The position numbers and the translations under genes were made by a program. A stretch of DNA of 64,000 bases, taken from contig CAVVFX010000014.1 in the NCBI GenBank assembly GCA_963747535.1, forward strand, positions 1 to 64,000, given 5' to 3'. Below are positions 8,608-18,184 of the stretch, in pieces. The DNA is from CAVVFX01 sp963747535 (GTDB lineage Bacteria; Acidobacteriota; Terriglobia; Bryobacterales; Bryobacteraceae). The notes beneath the pieces were generated by a model. The model worked only from the letters and a program-made list of their open reading frames with translations. It ran no database searches and was not told where the DNA came from. Every line of letters starts with the position of its first letter. Position 1 is the stretch's first letter.

Positions 8608-9567
8608 TTATTTGGTCTTCGGAGTCAGGAACTCCGCCGGAGTCAGAACCCCTTTGGTAAAGCGGGCAAGGGCGATGGCTCCTTTGAAATAGTCGCGCCG
8701 GTTGATGCGAACACCGGCCGACGCATGTCCGGCAGCCTGTGGAGTAAAACTCAAATCGGCCTGATTTTCGAGAACACCGTTGATGTAGTTGCGATACTGA
8801 TGCCCGTCGTAAACCTGCGCGACGTGATACCAGGCGCCGAGAGGATGCGGGTGATCGCTATTGAAGAGAGCCTTGGAGCCGGCAGGTGACATCACGAAAC
8901 TGTCGAGAAACCAGTGGTCGCCCGGTATGCGGATCTCGAACAGAAAGCGATTCAGCGTATCCTGTCCCGTCTTAGGATCGCGCTCCTGGAGATGAAAGAA
9001 GCGCTGCTCCGGCTTGCCGCCCTGATCAGGACGGAAAATGACTTCCCAGGTGAAAGTTGCGGCGCCGGCCAGCGGGTGGTCTTCGATAAACAGGGCATCA
9101 TCCACGCCGTTGAACTCAACCGCCTTGCCAACGGGTGAGTCGATCACGCGCGGGTGCCCTTCGACCTTGGTGGGATAACCGGCGATGTTCTCCAGACGGT
9201 CGAAAGTCCAGAGCTCAAACGGGAGTTGGCGAGGCTGTGTGCCGGTGGACGCGCGAAGTTTGGCGCCCCAGGGTGCGCCTTGCCGGATCCAGACGGTCAG
9301 GATCGCAATTTCGTCATCCGGGAGTTTATTGCCGGGCGGCATTTTAATGTCACTGCGATGACTGATGGCGGCGATGACTCTTGCGGCCGGCATATTGAGC
9401 ACGGTGTCGCGATTTTCAAAGGACAGGTTGGCGTTGGTGAGTTGATTGTTGTGGCAGGGGAGGCAGCGTTTGATCAGGATCGGGGCAACGGTGGCGTCGA
9501 AATCGGGAGCCTGGGCGTGGAGAGCCAGGGCCGCCAGCGCGGTTTGACAGATTAGAGCCCGTCGCAC
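8608..9567 (-). CDS. Secreted cytochrome c/LamG-type protein
   Basis: A 319-residue protein with a signal peptide (about 1-19, ending AQA). A c-type heme site CLPCH (Cys35, Cys38, His39) lies in a PSCyt1-like segment with MPPGNKLPDDE and LTVWIRQGAPW, as in planctomycete/acidobacterial cytochrome domains. From about residue 120 there is a concanavalin/LamG-like domain (VEFNGVDDALFIEDH, HVAQVYDGHQYRNYING). The start is GTG, one base after the stop of the upstream gene, so translation is probably coupled. The role is likely periplasmic electron transfer or binding; the exact partner is unknown. It is the last gene of a three-gene operon. Confidence 0.75.
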   Translation of the reverse strand: MRRALICQTALAALALHAQAPDFDATVAPILIKRCLPCHNNQLTNANLSFENRDTVLNMPAARVIAAISHRSDIKMPPGNKLPDDEIAILTVWIRQGAPWGAKLRASTGTQPRQLPFELWTFDRLENIAGYPTKVEGHPRVIDSPVGKAVEFNGVDDALFIEDHPLAGAATFTWEVIFRPDQGGKPEQRFFHLQERDPKTGQDTLNRFLFEIRIPGDHWFLDSFVMSPAGSKALFNSDHPHPLGAWYHVAQVYDGHQYRNYINGVLENQADLSFTPQAAGHASAGVRINRRDYFKGAIALARFTKGVLTPAEFLTPKTK

Positions 9568-9568
9568 G

Positions 9569-10648
9569 CTAATTGGCCAGCCTCATACCGACTCCGAACT
9601 GGTTCCCTGCCCTGACCACTTTGTTGCCGTCCACATCGATCTCCAGAAGTTTTTCACTCTGGAAATCGTGGCCTTGCTCGTCCTTCAGATTGGTGAGGAT
9701 GCGCTTGGTGCGCGCGTCGATCACTTCACCACTGGATGAGTAGACCGTGCGGCCGTCGATGCTGAAGGTGATCCAGCCGGGCAGGTCTTTCACTCGAAAG
9801 CTGGTCTTCTGTTTGGGCGGCATGACGGTGGCATCGAAAACGTAGATCTTGTTGTGCGGACCGTCCGCGACCCAGAGTTCGGTTTCGTCAGGTGTCATGG
9901 CGATACCGTGGCTGGGGCAGCCGTGGCGCTTCACCGGCCCCTTCTCGCCTTCGATTTCGACGCGATAAAGCTTCTTGCCGGTCCGGATGTCGCCGACTTC
10001 GAAGCCGAGCAGATCGTTGATGTTCACGAAGCACAGCGTGTTGGCGCCATTGACGGTAAATGGCCGGATCACGTTGGCGAACGGGCCGACCGTCTTGACA
10101 ATGGTGTTGTTGGTGGGGTCGGCGATGTTGAGCAGCGGCGATTTCAGCCCGCCCAGATAGACACGTGAACCGTCGGGCGCCCAGATGGTATTGTGCGAGC
10201 CGGATTTCGGTTCCACCTTCGTGATCACGTCGCCGTTAGAGGCGTTGACAACATTCCAGAAGGGTCCTTCGAGCGAGGGGACGTACAGCGTCTTTCCGTC
10301 AGGGGAAATAGCCATTCGGTCACACCCGCCTTCATAGGTTTTGTCCCAGAGGCGCTTGCCGCTCAGAATATCGAACGCGGCCATGTGGTTGAGCGTGGTC
10401 ACGTAGACGATGCCGGTCACGGCACTGGCCGCGATGCCTTTCACGTTCTCCGGTTTCTGGCCGGCGGGAACGTCCCAGGTAGGGATGCGTTTGACAAATT
10501 TGTAATCGTGGTCGGCATCGAAGACCACGATGCCTACACCGCCGTACTCCGGATAATTGCGGACTCCGGGGCTGGCCGCGTAAATCAGATGCCGCTCGGC
10601 AGCTTGTGCAGCAAAGGAGAGAGTCAGGAGACAAAGAAGGATTCGCAT
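9569..10648 (-). CDS. Secreted YncE-like beta-propeller protein
   Basis: A 359-residue protein with an N-terminal signal peptide (MRILLCLLTLSFAAQA). Recurrent blades of the YncE/quinoprotein-like type follow: KGIAASAVTGIVYVTT, MAISPDGKTLYVPS, IWAPDGSRVYLGG, AMTPDETELWVADG and FSIDGRTVYSSS. Such propellers bind ligands or partner proteins in the periplasm; I see no clear catalytic motif. The start at 10648 is chosen because the signal peptide begins there; 13 further in-frame codons lie upstream. It sits between the double-thioredoxin gene (13 bp upstream) and the cytochrome/LamG gene. Confidence 0.8.
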   Translation of the reverse strand: MRILLCLLTLSFAAQAAERHLIYAASPGVRNYPEYGGVGIVVFDADHDYKFVKRIPTWDVPAGQKPENVKGIAASAVTGIVYVTTLNHMAAFDILSGKRLWDKTYEGGCDRMAISPDGKTLYVPSLEGPFWNVVNASNGDVITKVEPKSGSHNTIWAPDGSRVYLGGLKSPLLNIADPTNNTIVKTVGPFANVIRPFTVNGANTLCFVNINDLLGFEVGDIRTGKKLYRVEIEGEKGPVKRHGCPSHGIAMTPDETELWVADGPHNKIYVFDATVMPPKQKTSFRVKDLPGWITFSIDGRTVYSSSGEVIDARTKRILTNLKDEQGHDFQSEKLLEIDVDGNKVVRAGNQFGVGMRLAN

Positions 10649-10661
10649 GTTAGTCGTACAC

Positions 10662-11804
10662 TTACTTGGTGGCCCAATACGCCGCATGACCGAGGTAACT
10701 CTGGTCGGGTAAGTGAGCCAATATCACGCGGCGGAGTTCCAGTATATCTACTTCGCCCTCCTTCTGGTAGAGCACCTTGCCGCCGGGCGCAATCACCATG
10801 GTGAACGGGACGCCCGATTCCCATTTGGCATCGAAGGCCGCTTGCATCGCATAAGTATCGTCCGACGCGAATTGCAGATTGCGGCTCGATGCGTGCTGCT
10901 TCGCAAGCTCTTTCATGACTCCGGCGCGTTCATCCGGCAGGTTGGTCGATACCGTAATGAGGTCAAAGTCGCGGTTCCGGAACATGCGGTAGGTGGTTTC
11001 GAGATCGTGGAATTCGCCCACGCAAGGCCCGCACCATGTCGCCCAAAAGTTCACCAGCAAGACCTTGTCCGTCCCGTTGGCGCGGAGGGCCTTCAAATCC
11101 TCGGCAGATGCGGCATCGAGTTTCACGGGCTCAGCTTCGATCTTGGCCATCTCCTGATCGGCGCCGGAGATTTTAGATTTCCACTTGGTGGAGCAGCCGA
11201 AGACGGGCGTGTGCGCGACGGCCACGGACTGACCGGCTACCATGGCGTCGAGAGCATTGCGCGCGTCTTGAGTCTTCACCAGGGATTCGCGCTGGCTGTT
11301 ATCGATATGACCTTCGTAACGGAGGATACGCTGTTTATCGAAGATGAAGATGTGGGGCGTGGCCTTCGGCCCATACGCATTGGAGACCGACTGGGTCGCG
11401 CCGTCGTAGAGATACGGGAAAGTGAAGTGACGGTAAGCGGCGCGGATTTTCATTTCGTCGAAGCTGTCGCTCACGTCGGTGTAGCCCAATTCGCTGAGGT
11501 GGATCGCGGAGGGATCGTTGGGTTGAATGGCGATGAGTTTGACGCCTTTGGAGCGGTAGTCCTCATCGAGCTTTTTGATACGGCCTTCGTAAAGCTGCGC
11601 GGTCGGGCAATGATTGCAAGTGAAGACAATAGCGAGGATCGGCGACGCCGCATATTCGCCGAGGTTGTGAGTTTTCCCGTCGATACCAGGCAGCGAGAAG
11701 CCGGGTGCGGGAGAGCCGATTGCAAGGGTCGGATGCTCGGCCTGTGCAAACGCCGCGAAGGCTGCAGTCAGACCAATGAAAGTAGCCAGGAGGAGACGGT
11801 ACAT
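10662..11804 (-). CDS. Secreted double-thioredoxin redox protein
   Basis: A 380-residue exported protein with a signal peptide (about 1-21) and two thioredoxin-fold domains in one chain. Domain one (about 25-190) is AhpC/TSA-like, with GSPAPGFSLPGIDGK and the redox motif CNHCP. Domain two (about 225-370) is TlpA-like, with FWATWCGPC near residue 256 and VPFTMVIAPGG carrying the cis-Pro. Both Cys pairs are intact, so it could act as a periplasmic disulfide reductase or in heme/cytochrome maturation. The downstream gene encoding a CxxCH heme protein supports a maturation role (inference). It is first in the operon. Confidence 0.85.
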   Translation of the reverse strand: MYRLLLATFIGLTAAFAAFAQAEHPTLAIGSPAPGFSLPGIDGKTHNLGEYAASPILAIVFTCNHCPTAQLYEGRIKKLDEDYRSKGVKLIAIQPNDPSAIHLSELGYTDVSDSFDEMKIRAAYRHFTFPYLYDGATQSVSNAYGPKATPHIFIFDKQRILRYEGHIDNSQRESLVKTQDARNALDAMVAGQSVAVAHTPVFGCSTKWKSKISGADQEMAKIEAEPVKLDAASAEDLKALRANGTDKVLLVNFWATWCGPCVGEFHDLETTYRMFRNRDFDLITVSTNLPDERAGVMKELAKQHASSRNLQFASDDTYAMQAAFDAKWESGVPFTMVIAPGGKVLYQKEGEVDILELRRVILAHLPDQSYLGHAAYWATK

Positions 11805-12083
11805 GATTTTAAAAGCTTATCGCGTTTCGGCCTCGTCGGAGAGAGTTCGGCATGTCCACGGCTGTCAACGGTTGCTCAGCAGCCCGTCGGCTTTGGGCGA
11901 CAAGGGCGACCAGGGGGGCGCTCGCGGACGTGGGCGTCCGCCCCACAAAAGGCCAGAGCCGAGGTCTGCCCTACGGCAGCCCTGTCACAAATATGTGTCG
12001 GGCGGGGTTGATGTAGAGAGGGAACTGTTCCTGTGCGACCGGCGTCTACACCCTCTGCTTTCATCTTTTGAATCGGAGTCCAT

Positions 12084-14060
12084 ATGAAATTTATTGCGCT
12101 GCTCTGCGCCGTCAATCTTGTCGCGGCGGAACTGCCGGTACGCGAGGTCATCCTTTATAAACATGGCGTGGGATTTTTTGAACGGTCGGGAACGCTGGGA
12201 GCCGGCGAATCGGCGCGGCTCGACTTCCGGCCTACCGAGATGAATGACGTGTTGAAGTCGCTCACCATTCAGGAGAAGGGCGGCGGAAAGATCTCCGGCG
12301 TACGCTATGACTCCGACATCCCGCTTGCCGAAAAGCTCAACGATTTTCCGTTCAAGCTCGCCGAGGGTCAACCGCTCAGCGCGGTGCTCGACCAGTTGAA
12401 GGGTGCGCGCATCGAGATGCAGTTTGGCGCGGAGAAGGTCGCCGGAGCCATCGTCGCGGCGCGCCTGGTCCCCGGCGACAAGGAACGGGCCGAGCGCGAG
12501 CAGGTCACGCTGCTGCTCGATAACGGCGATCTGCGCAATTTCGATCTGGGCGCGGCCGCGACGCTGCGGTTCAGCGATGTGAAGCTGCAGTCGCAGTTCA
12601 AAGACTATCTGGCAGCCGTGACAGCGTCCCGATCCACCGACCGCCGGAGTGTGTACATCGATTCGACGGACGCGAAAGCGCGCGAGGTCGTGGCGAGTTA
12701 TATGATTCCGACTCCCATCTGGAAATCGAGCTACCGGCTGATCCTCGATGCGTCCGGACAGCCGGTGCTCGAAGGCTGGGCGATTATCGACAACACTACC
12801 GGAGAGGATTGGATCAACGTCAGGATGTCGCTAGTTTCAGGCAAGCCGATTTCGTTTATCAGCCAGTTGTATGAACCGCGCTACGTACAAAGAAAGACGG
12901 CTGATTTGCCGGAACTGGAGGCTGTCGGGCCGGTGATCCACCAAGGGGCACTCGGTGGAGTGATGGGGGGCATCGTGGGCGGACTACCTTCAGCGGCCCC
13001 GCCGCAAGCCGCGAAGGCCGAGTCCGGATCGGGCGGAGGCTTCGGTGGCGGGTCGTTTCGCGCGACGAAGAGCCAATTGGCGAATACTGCTACGGGACGC
13101 GAGGCCGCCGACCTGTTCGAATACGCCATCCCCTCCGCCGTGACAGTCAAGAAAAACGAATCGGCCATGCTGCCATTCCTGCAGGAACGAGTCGGCGCGA
13201 AGAAGCTGATCATTTACTCCGACCGCAATAGCCTGAATCCGCTCAATGCGGCCGAGATTAGCAACTCGACCGGCATGACGCTCGACGGAGGACCGATCAC
13301 CGTATACGACGGCGGCGTCTATGCCGGCGAGGCGCTAATGGAAACGCTGAAAGCTGCGGACAAGCGGCTCATCAGCTACGGCGTCGACCTGGGAACCCGC
13401 ATCACCACAGCCTTCGATTCCAAGGCGGAAAACGTTGTAGAGGTGCATGTCAGCCGCGGCAATCTGTCGGCGAAGATGTCGCGCGTCGAGACGACCACAT
13501 ACAGTGCGCGCAACGTCGACGCCAAGGCTAAGACGCTCATCATCGAGCAGCCGGCGATGTCCCAATACTCGGTGGTCAGTCCCAAGCCGATGGAGACGAC
13601 GGCGAATGCCTGGCGCTTTCAGATGGATCTGCCGGCGACCTCGCCCGCCAGGCTACAAGTGGTGCTGGAACGGGTCTACGACCAGACGTTCGGTCTCAGC
13701 AATCTGTCGCCGGATAGTATCGTGGTTTGGGCGCAAAACAAGGCGCTCAGCGATGCTGCGCGGCGGCAGCTCGAACAACTGCGCGATCTGAAGAGCCAGC
13801 TGGCCGCGGTGACCGCGGAGATGAAATCGAACGATAATTCCGTGGCCGGTCTGACGAATGATGAAAACCGGGCGCGCCAGAATATCGTCAGCCTGAACAG
13901 CGTCAGCGGACAGCAGCAGCAAGTCCAGACGTACGCCCGCCAGCTTGCGGATCTGGAGAGCAAGATCACGGCGTTGCACGACCGCCATGCCGAACTGGAA
14001 AAGCAGCAGACCGCACTCGAAGCGCAGATCGATACGGCTATTGAGAAGATGAGCTTCTGA
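12084..14060 (+). CDS. Secreted DUF4139 domain protein
   Basis: A 658-residue exported protein with a short signal peptide (MKFIALLCAVNLVAAEL). It opens with PVREVILYKHGVGFFERSG and continues with a beta-rich DUF4139-type body (YMIPTPIWKSSYRLIL, GWAIIDNTTGEDW), as in mucoidy-inhibitor-like proteins. A Gly/Ala/Pro-rich linker lies near residues 295-330. The C-terminal 110 residues form a long coiled coil (LEQLRDLKSQLAAVTAEM to LEAQIDTAIEKM). The function is unknown; the envelope is the likely place of action. The last 23 bp overlap the convergent histidine kinase gene. Confidence 0.8.
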   Translation: MKFIALLCAVNLVAAELPVREVILYKHGVGFFERSGTLGAGESARLDFRPTEMNDVLKSLTIQEKGGGKISGVRYDSDIPLAEKLNDFPFKLAEGQPLSAVLDQLKGARIEMQFGAEKVAGAIVAARLVPGDKERAEREQVTLLLDNGDLRNFDLGAAATLRFSDVKLQSQFKDYLAAVTASRSTDRRSVYIDSTDAKAREVVASYMIPTPIWKSSYRLILDASGQPVLEGWAIIDNTTGEDWINVRMSLVSGKPISFISQLYEPRYVQRKTADLPELEAVGPVIHQGALGGVMGGIVGGLPSAAPPQAAKAESGSGGGFGGGSFRATKSQLANTATGREAADLFEYAIPSAVTVKKNESAMLPFLQERVGAKKLIIYSDRNSLNPLNAAEISNSTGMTLDGGPITVYDGGVYAGEALMETLKAADKRLISYGVDLGTRITTAFDSKAENVVEVHVSRGNLSAKMSRVETTTYSARNVDAKAKTLIIEQPAMSQYSVVSPKPMETTANAWRFQMDLPATSPARLQVVLERVYDQTFGLSNLSPDSIVVWAQNKALSDAARRQLEQLRDLKSQLAAVTAEMKSNDNSVAGLTNDENRARQNIVSLNSVSGQQQQVQTYARQLADLESKITALHDRHAELEKQQTALEAQIDTAIEKMSF

Positions 14061-16404
14061 GGAGTTCCGTGGTGGCAAGCAGTTGCTGGACCCGCAAACT
14101 GAGCGCTTCGGGGCCGAACGGCTTTTGCATGAAGTTTTGGCTCGGGTCCAGTCCCTCCGCTCCGATTTCGCTGTGGTAGCCGGACATGTACAGCACCTTC
14201 AGATCCGATCTCTGCCGTTTCAGTTGGCGGCCCAGTTCGATACCGGACATCCCGGACATCACGATATCGGTGATCACCAGGTCGATTCGAACCTTGTCGC
14301 TTTCCGCGATTCTCAAGGCTTCATGCGGACTTTCCGCGTCCAGTACGGTGTAGCCGCAGCCGGTCAGCGTCAATTGCAGGAGTTCACGCAGGGCTTGCGA
14401 ATCCTCCACGAGAAGGATGACGCCGCCGTCCTCGGCCGGATACCTCACCGTCCGGTGGTGTACGTTCAGCAGCGCGGTAGCGATACCGGCTGCCGCCAGA
14501 AACACCCGGAAGGTGGTGCCGCTGCCGGGTTGGCTGTCTACCAGAATCTGCCCGTTTGCCTGTTGCACAATTCCGTAAACCGTCGAAAGTCCCAGGCCGG
14601 TTCCGATCCCGGGAGCCTTGGTGGTAAAGAACGGATCGAAAATCCGGGCCTTCACCTTTTCGTCCATCCCGATACCCGTGTCGATAACGTCGAGACACAC
14701 GTGGGCGCCGACCGGGATGCCGCGATTGGCGAGCGGACCTTGCGCGCGGACTATAATCTTTTCGGTGCGGATAATCAGCCGGCCGCCTCCCGGCATGGCA
14801 TCGCGGGAGTTGGCTACCAGGTTCATGATTACCTGTTCGAGATGACCGATATCGATGGTGACGGTAACCGGCACGGGAGAAAGCATGAGTTCCACGCTAA
14901 TGTCCTCCCGAACCACACGGGGCAACATCTTCTCGAGGCTGGAGACGACCTCATTGACGTCGACGACTCTGGGTTCAACCACTTGCTTACGGCTGAATGC
15001 CAGCAACTGGCGGGTGAGACCGGCGGCGCGTTCACCGGCCTTCCAGATCTGTTGAAGATCATGCAAAAGCTCGTTATCGTCGTCGAGACGGTTCATCGCC
15101 AGATCGCTGAAACCATTAATGACGGTTAACAGATTATTGAAGTCGTGCGCCACGCCGCCGGCCAGGCGCCCGAGCGCTTCCATTTTCTGGGATTGGCGCA
15201 ACTGCTCTTCCAGATCGTGCAGTTGGGTCATGTCGCGGCCGATGCATTGAATACCCATCGCATGACCAGTACTACTGATAATGGGCCGCGCGCTGGTCCC
15301 CACCCAGAATCTGTGGCCCGCCGGACTGCTCCAGGCGGCTTTCACCGGTTCAGTAGGTTCTCCGCCCGCGGAGAGGCGTAGATGGGTCTGGACACATGCC
15401 CAGAACTGAGGCTGGACAAAATCGTAAATCTGCATCCTCAGGAATTGCTCTTTGCTGTACCCTAATTGCCGGACCATGGCCGCGTTGACTGCAGCGAAGC
15501 GGCCCTCCGCATCGCAGGTAAAGATAAAATCGCTCGCATTCTCCACCAGATCGTGATAGCGAGCTTCGCTGTCGCGCAAAGCCTCTTCGGCCAGCCGCTG
15601 CCGGGACAGATCGCAGAGGGTCCCCGCGATCCGCGTGGCCTTTCCTGCCTGGTCCCGGGCGAGCACCCTACCCCGGTCGCGAACGCAGAGAAAATCGCCG
15701 TCCTTCTTGCGCAGAAGATATTGCCGGTCGTAAGAGGAAGTCACGCCCAGCATGGTCGATGTCCATTCACTGGCGACGCGCATTCGATCGTCCGGATGCA
15801 CGTGCGCGAGCGTTTCCGCCGAGCCGGGTTTCACTTCTCCGGGCTCATAGCCCAGAAACTCGTAAAGACGAGGGCTGAAGAATCCGGTCTCCGTGAGCGG
15901 GTTCCAATCGTATAGCGCTGCGTCGGTGCTATCGAGCAGGAGCCGGAGTCTTTCCTCGCTCGTCTCCAGGTTCGCCTCCAATTCGGCAAGGCGCTGCCGC
16001 CGCTGTTCCGCTGCCTGAGAAGTTGCCCGCAACGTCCGCAGCGAGCAGAAGCAGACAATGGCGAAATTCGCTATGTAGCCGGCCAGGAATCCCCAGCGGC
16101 TGAACGGCGCACCGCTCGCCGGATCATGCCGCAGCCAACCGGCCTGGGCCGCGATGCATAGCAGCAAGCCCACCGCGCCGCCGAAAAAGATCACCGGTGG
16201 AGAGTCGCAGCGAACCACCACCATCGACAGCATCAGAAAACACGCGGACGCCGCAATTCCAAGTGGAATCCATTCCAGCCCGAAGAAAAGTGGCAGAGCC
16301 AGCAGAACCAGGGAGCCGACAGCACCGGCCATAGCAATCTGCCGGACAGTATTCATTTCGACTCGCCAAGAGCGGATCAGCGGCACAGGCAAAGCAAAAG
16401 TCAT
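14038..16404 (-). CDS. Membrane PAS hybrid histidine kinase with receiver domain
   Basis: A 788-residue sensor kinase: four predicted membrane helices (about 20-130), a coiled linker (QRRQRLAELEANLETSEERL), two PAS domains (about 150-400), a HisKA dimerisation helix with GGVAHDFNNLLT (His420), and a HATPase domain with MNLVANSRDAMPGGG, DTGIGMD, and TGLGLSTVYGIV. A C-terminal receiver domain follows with the phospho-accepting Asp713 in VITDIVMSG and Lys in FMQKPFG. The start at 16404 is chosen because GGAAGGAGG precedes it; the longer open frame to 16458 lacks a site. It can autophosphorylate and pass phosphate to its own receiver; no output regulator gene is adjacent. Confidence 0.9.
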   Translation of the reverse strand: MTFALPVPLIRSWRVEMNTVRQIAMAGAVGSLVLLALPLFFGLEWIPLGIAASACFLMLSMVVVRCDSPPVIFFGGAVGLLLCIAAQAGWLRHDPASGAPFSRWGFLAGYIANFAIVCFCSLRTLRATSQAAEQRRQRLAELEANLETSEERLRLLLDSTDAALYDWNPLTETGFFSPRLYEFLGYEPGEVKPGSAETLAHVHPDDRMRVASEWTSTMLGVTSSYDRQYLLRKKDGDFLCVRDRGRVLARDQAGKATRIAGTLCDLSRQRLAEEALRDSEARYHDLVENASDFIFTCDAEGRFAAVNAAMVRQLGYSKEQFLRMQIYDFVQPQFWACVQTHLRLSAGGEPTEPVKAAWSSPAGHRFWVGTSARPIISSTGHAMGIQCIGRDMTQLHDLEEQLRQSQKMEALGRLAGGVAHDFNNLLTVINGFSDLAMNRLDDDNELLHDLQQIWKAGERAAGLTRQLLAFSRKQVVEPRVVDVNEVVSSLEKMLPRVVREDISVELMLSPVPVTVTIDIGHLEQVIMNLVANSRDAMPGGGRLIIRTEKIIVRAQGPLANRGIPVGAHVCLDVIDTGIGMDEKVKARIFDPFFTTKAPGIGTGLGLSTVYGIVQQANGQILVDSQPGSGTTFRVFLAAAGIATALLNVHHRTVRYPAEDGGVILLVEDSQALRELLQLTLTGCGYTVLDAESPHEALRIAESDKVRIDLVITDIVMSGMSGIELGRQLKRQRSDLKVLYMSGYHSEIGAEGLDPSQNFMQKPFGPEALSLRVQQLLATTELLRSSSSQ

Positions 16405-16480
16405 GATGTTCCTCCTTCCGACTCCGAAACGCGAGAGGTGCGTTTCAGACTGAAACATGTTCGTAAGGTAACAAACTTAG

Positions 16481-17380
16481 CTAATATCGTCCATTCTTTA
16501 TTGGTATTTTTAGCGATTTAACCAAATATAGTACTATATAGGCGATCGCATCCCGCGCCAGGCTCGAGATTCCAGTGAGCATAATGAAGCCGTGAATGGC
16601 CCCCAGATACCTTTTCAGCTTAACGCGGTTCCCTGCGAGTCCCATGTTATGGGCGTACCGCTCGCCTTCGTCGCGCAGGCAGTCGAATTCCGCTGTAATC
16701 ACTAAAGCCGGCGGAATATCCTTGAAATCGCTCGACAATAACGGGGAAATACGAGGATCACGCGGATCGCCGTCCGACGGCACGTAATCATCCCACCCGC
16801 GTTTCATATCCAGACTGGAGGGTCCACAGCCGGAACCAAACTCCGCGTGAGATGGCAGACTGCGCGTCGCATCGATCATCGGATAGATCAACGCCTGACA
16901 CTTTACCTGACTCCGGCGGGCGGCGGCAACGACCGTGGCAAGGTTCGCGCCGGCGCTGTCGCCCGCGACGGCTACGCGGTCCGACTGCTGTAGTGCCCAA
17001 TCCACGGCGGCGAGCGCATCGTCGACGGCTGCGGGGAAACGATGCTCGGGTGCGAGCCGGTAGTCGACCGCCAGCAACCGGCATCCGGAACCCAGAGCCA
17101 GTCGGCGGCAGAGGCGATCGTGTGAGTCCAGGCCGCCGCTGATGAAGCGTCCGCCGTGGAAATAAACCAGAATGGGTTCGGCAGCCACGCGATATTCTCG
17201 AACCGGAACTCCAGCACCCACGGTGAAGTCCTCAATGCAAGGGACATCGAGAAGGTCGTCACCGTACTGCCTCGCGGATTCGACCATACGGGCACGAGTT
17301 TGGAGCAAGGTCATCCCCGCGCGCGGCGGCAATAATTTTTGGGCTTCGAGGTAAGCGGCGATTTCGGGATCGAGTGGCAT
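16481..17380 (-). CDS. Alpha/beta hydrolase, hormone-sensitive-lipase type esterase
   Basis: A 299-residue esterase of the HSL (family IV) group. It has VYFHGGRF as oxyanion-hole motif, DYRLAPEHRFPAAVDD, the nucleophile in GDSAGAN, the acid in EFDCLRDEG, and HGF as catalytic His. The oxyanion motif is HGGR where most members have HGGG, so activity or specificity may be changed. It probably hydrolyses short-chain esters in the cytosol. It lies 76 bp upstream of the kinase gene on the same strand; a functional link is not evident. Confidence 0.85.
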   Translation of the reverse strand: MPLDPEIAAYLEAQKLLPPRAGMTLLQTRARMVESARQYGDDLLDVPCIEDFTVGAGVPVREYRVAAEPILVYFHGGRFISGGLDSHDRLCRRLALGSGCRLLAVDYRLAPEHRFPAAVDDALAAVDWALQQSDRVAVAGDSAGANLATVVAAARRSQVKCQALIYPMIDATRSLPSHAEFGSGCGPSSLDMKRGWDDYVPSDGDPRDPRISPLLSSDFKDIPPALVITAEFDCLRDEGERYAHNMGLAGNRVKLKRYLGAIHGFIMLTGISSLARDAIAYIVLYLVKSLKIPIKNGRY

Positions 17381-17605
17381 CTTTCAATATCATAAAGTGC
17401 ACGATTGATCCGGTAGATCCGCTGACTGAGATGGCTGCGGCGCAGCCGGCAGACCCCGAACGATGGTCTTCCCGCGGTGTGCTAAACACGACGTTTTTAC
17501 CCTTTGCGGAGCAACCGCTCCTTAACAGTCGCGGCTCGGCAGCGAGCGATCTACTCGACCGCGACCGTGAAGGGAGCGGATGCGCAATCACTTATGACGC
17601 TCTGT

Positions 17606-18052
17606 TTAGCGGTCGCGCTTGAACGCCAAAATCCTGGCGGTGAACACATAGACCCGTTCGCCGTTCTGGTTCAGCGTTTCGCTCTTAACGGTGACGATCC
17701 CCTGGTTCGGTCTGGATCGTGATGGCGTGATTTCGATAATCTCGCTCTCGACGTGCAGGGTGTCGCCAGGGCGGGTCGGTTTAGGCCACGCGATCTCCCC
17801 ACCCATGCCGATCAGGCCATGCGCAATGGGCAAACCACCGGTGACCAACAGGCGCATGGTTACCGCTGCCGTGTGCCAACCACTGGCTGCGAGCCCAAGG
17901 AAGAGACTGGACTGGGCGGCCGATTCGTCCAAATGAAAGGGCTGCGGATCGAACTCCGCCGCGAACGCTTTGATGCGACTCTCTTCCATGACATAGGTCG
18001 CGGAGGTAAAGCGCTGGCCGACATGCAGGTCTTCGAGATACAGAAGTTCCAT
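17606..18052 (-). CDS. MaoC-like (R)-specific hydratase domain protein
   Basis: A 148-residue hot-dog-fold protein. FDPQPFHLDESAA contains the Asp and His of the MaoC hydratase-2 motif, followed by GLAASGWHTAAVTMRL and GMGGEIAWPKPTRPGDTL. These proteins hydrate trans-2-enoyl-CoA or related acyl thioesters; the natural substrate is unknown. The start at 18052 matches the conserved N-terminus (ELLYLEDLHVGQRF); a 29-codon extension is possible but looks non-conserved. The 225 bp between it and the esterase gene carry nothing I recognise. Confidence 0.8.
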   Translation of the reverse strand: MELLYLEDLHVGQRFTSATYVMEESRIKAFAAEFDPQPFHLDESAAQSSLFLGLAASGWHTAAVTMRLLVTGGLPIAHGLIGMGGEIAWPKPTRPGDTLHVESEIIEITPSRSRPNQGIVTVKSETLNQNGERVYVFTARILAFKRDR

Positions 18053-18184
18053 GCTATTGCAGATGCGAGTAGCTGCAACTTCAGATTCGAGATATGGGCC
18101 ATCGGCCTGCCTTTGCAGGACAATGGCCCAACTCGGCACTTCGCGCCGGGAGGACAGACTGAAGTCTGCCCCACGGGTGGTCGG

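Noticed and set aside
10713..12011. 432-codon plus-strand frame opposite the double-thioredoxin gene
   Set aside because: The minus-strand protein has intact CNHCP and WCGPC motifs; the plus frame resembles nothing.
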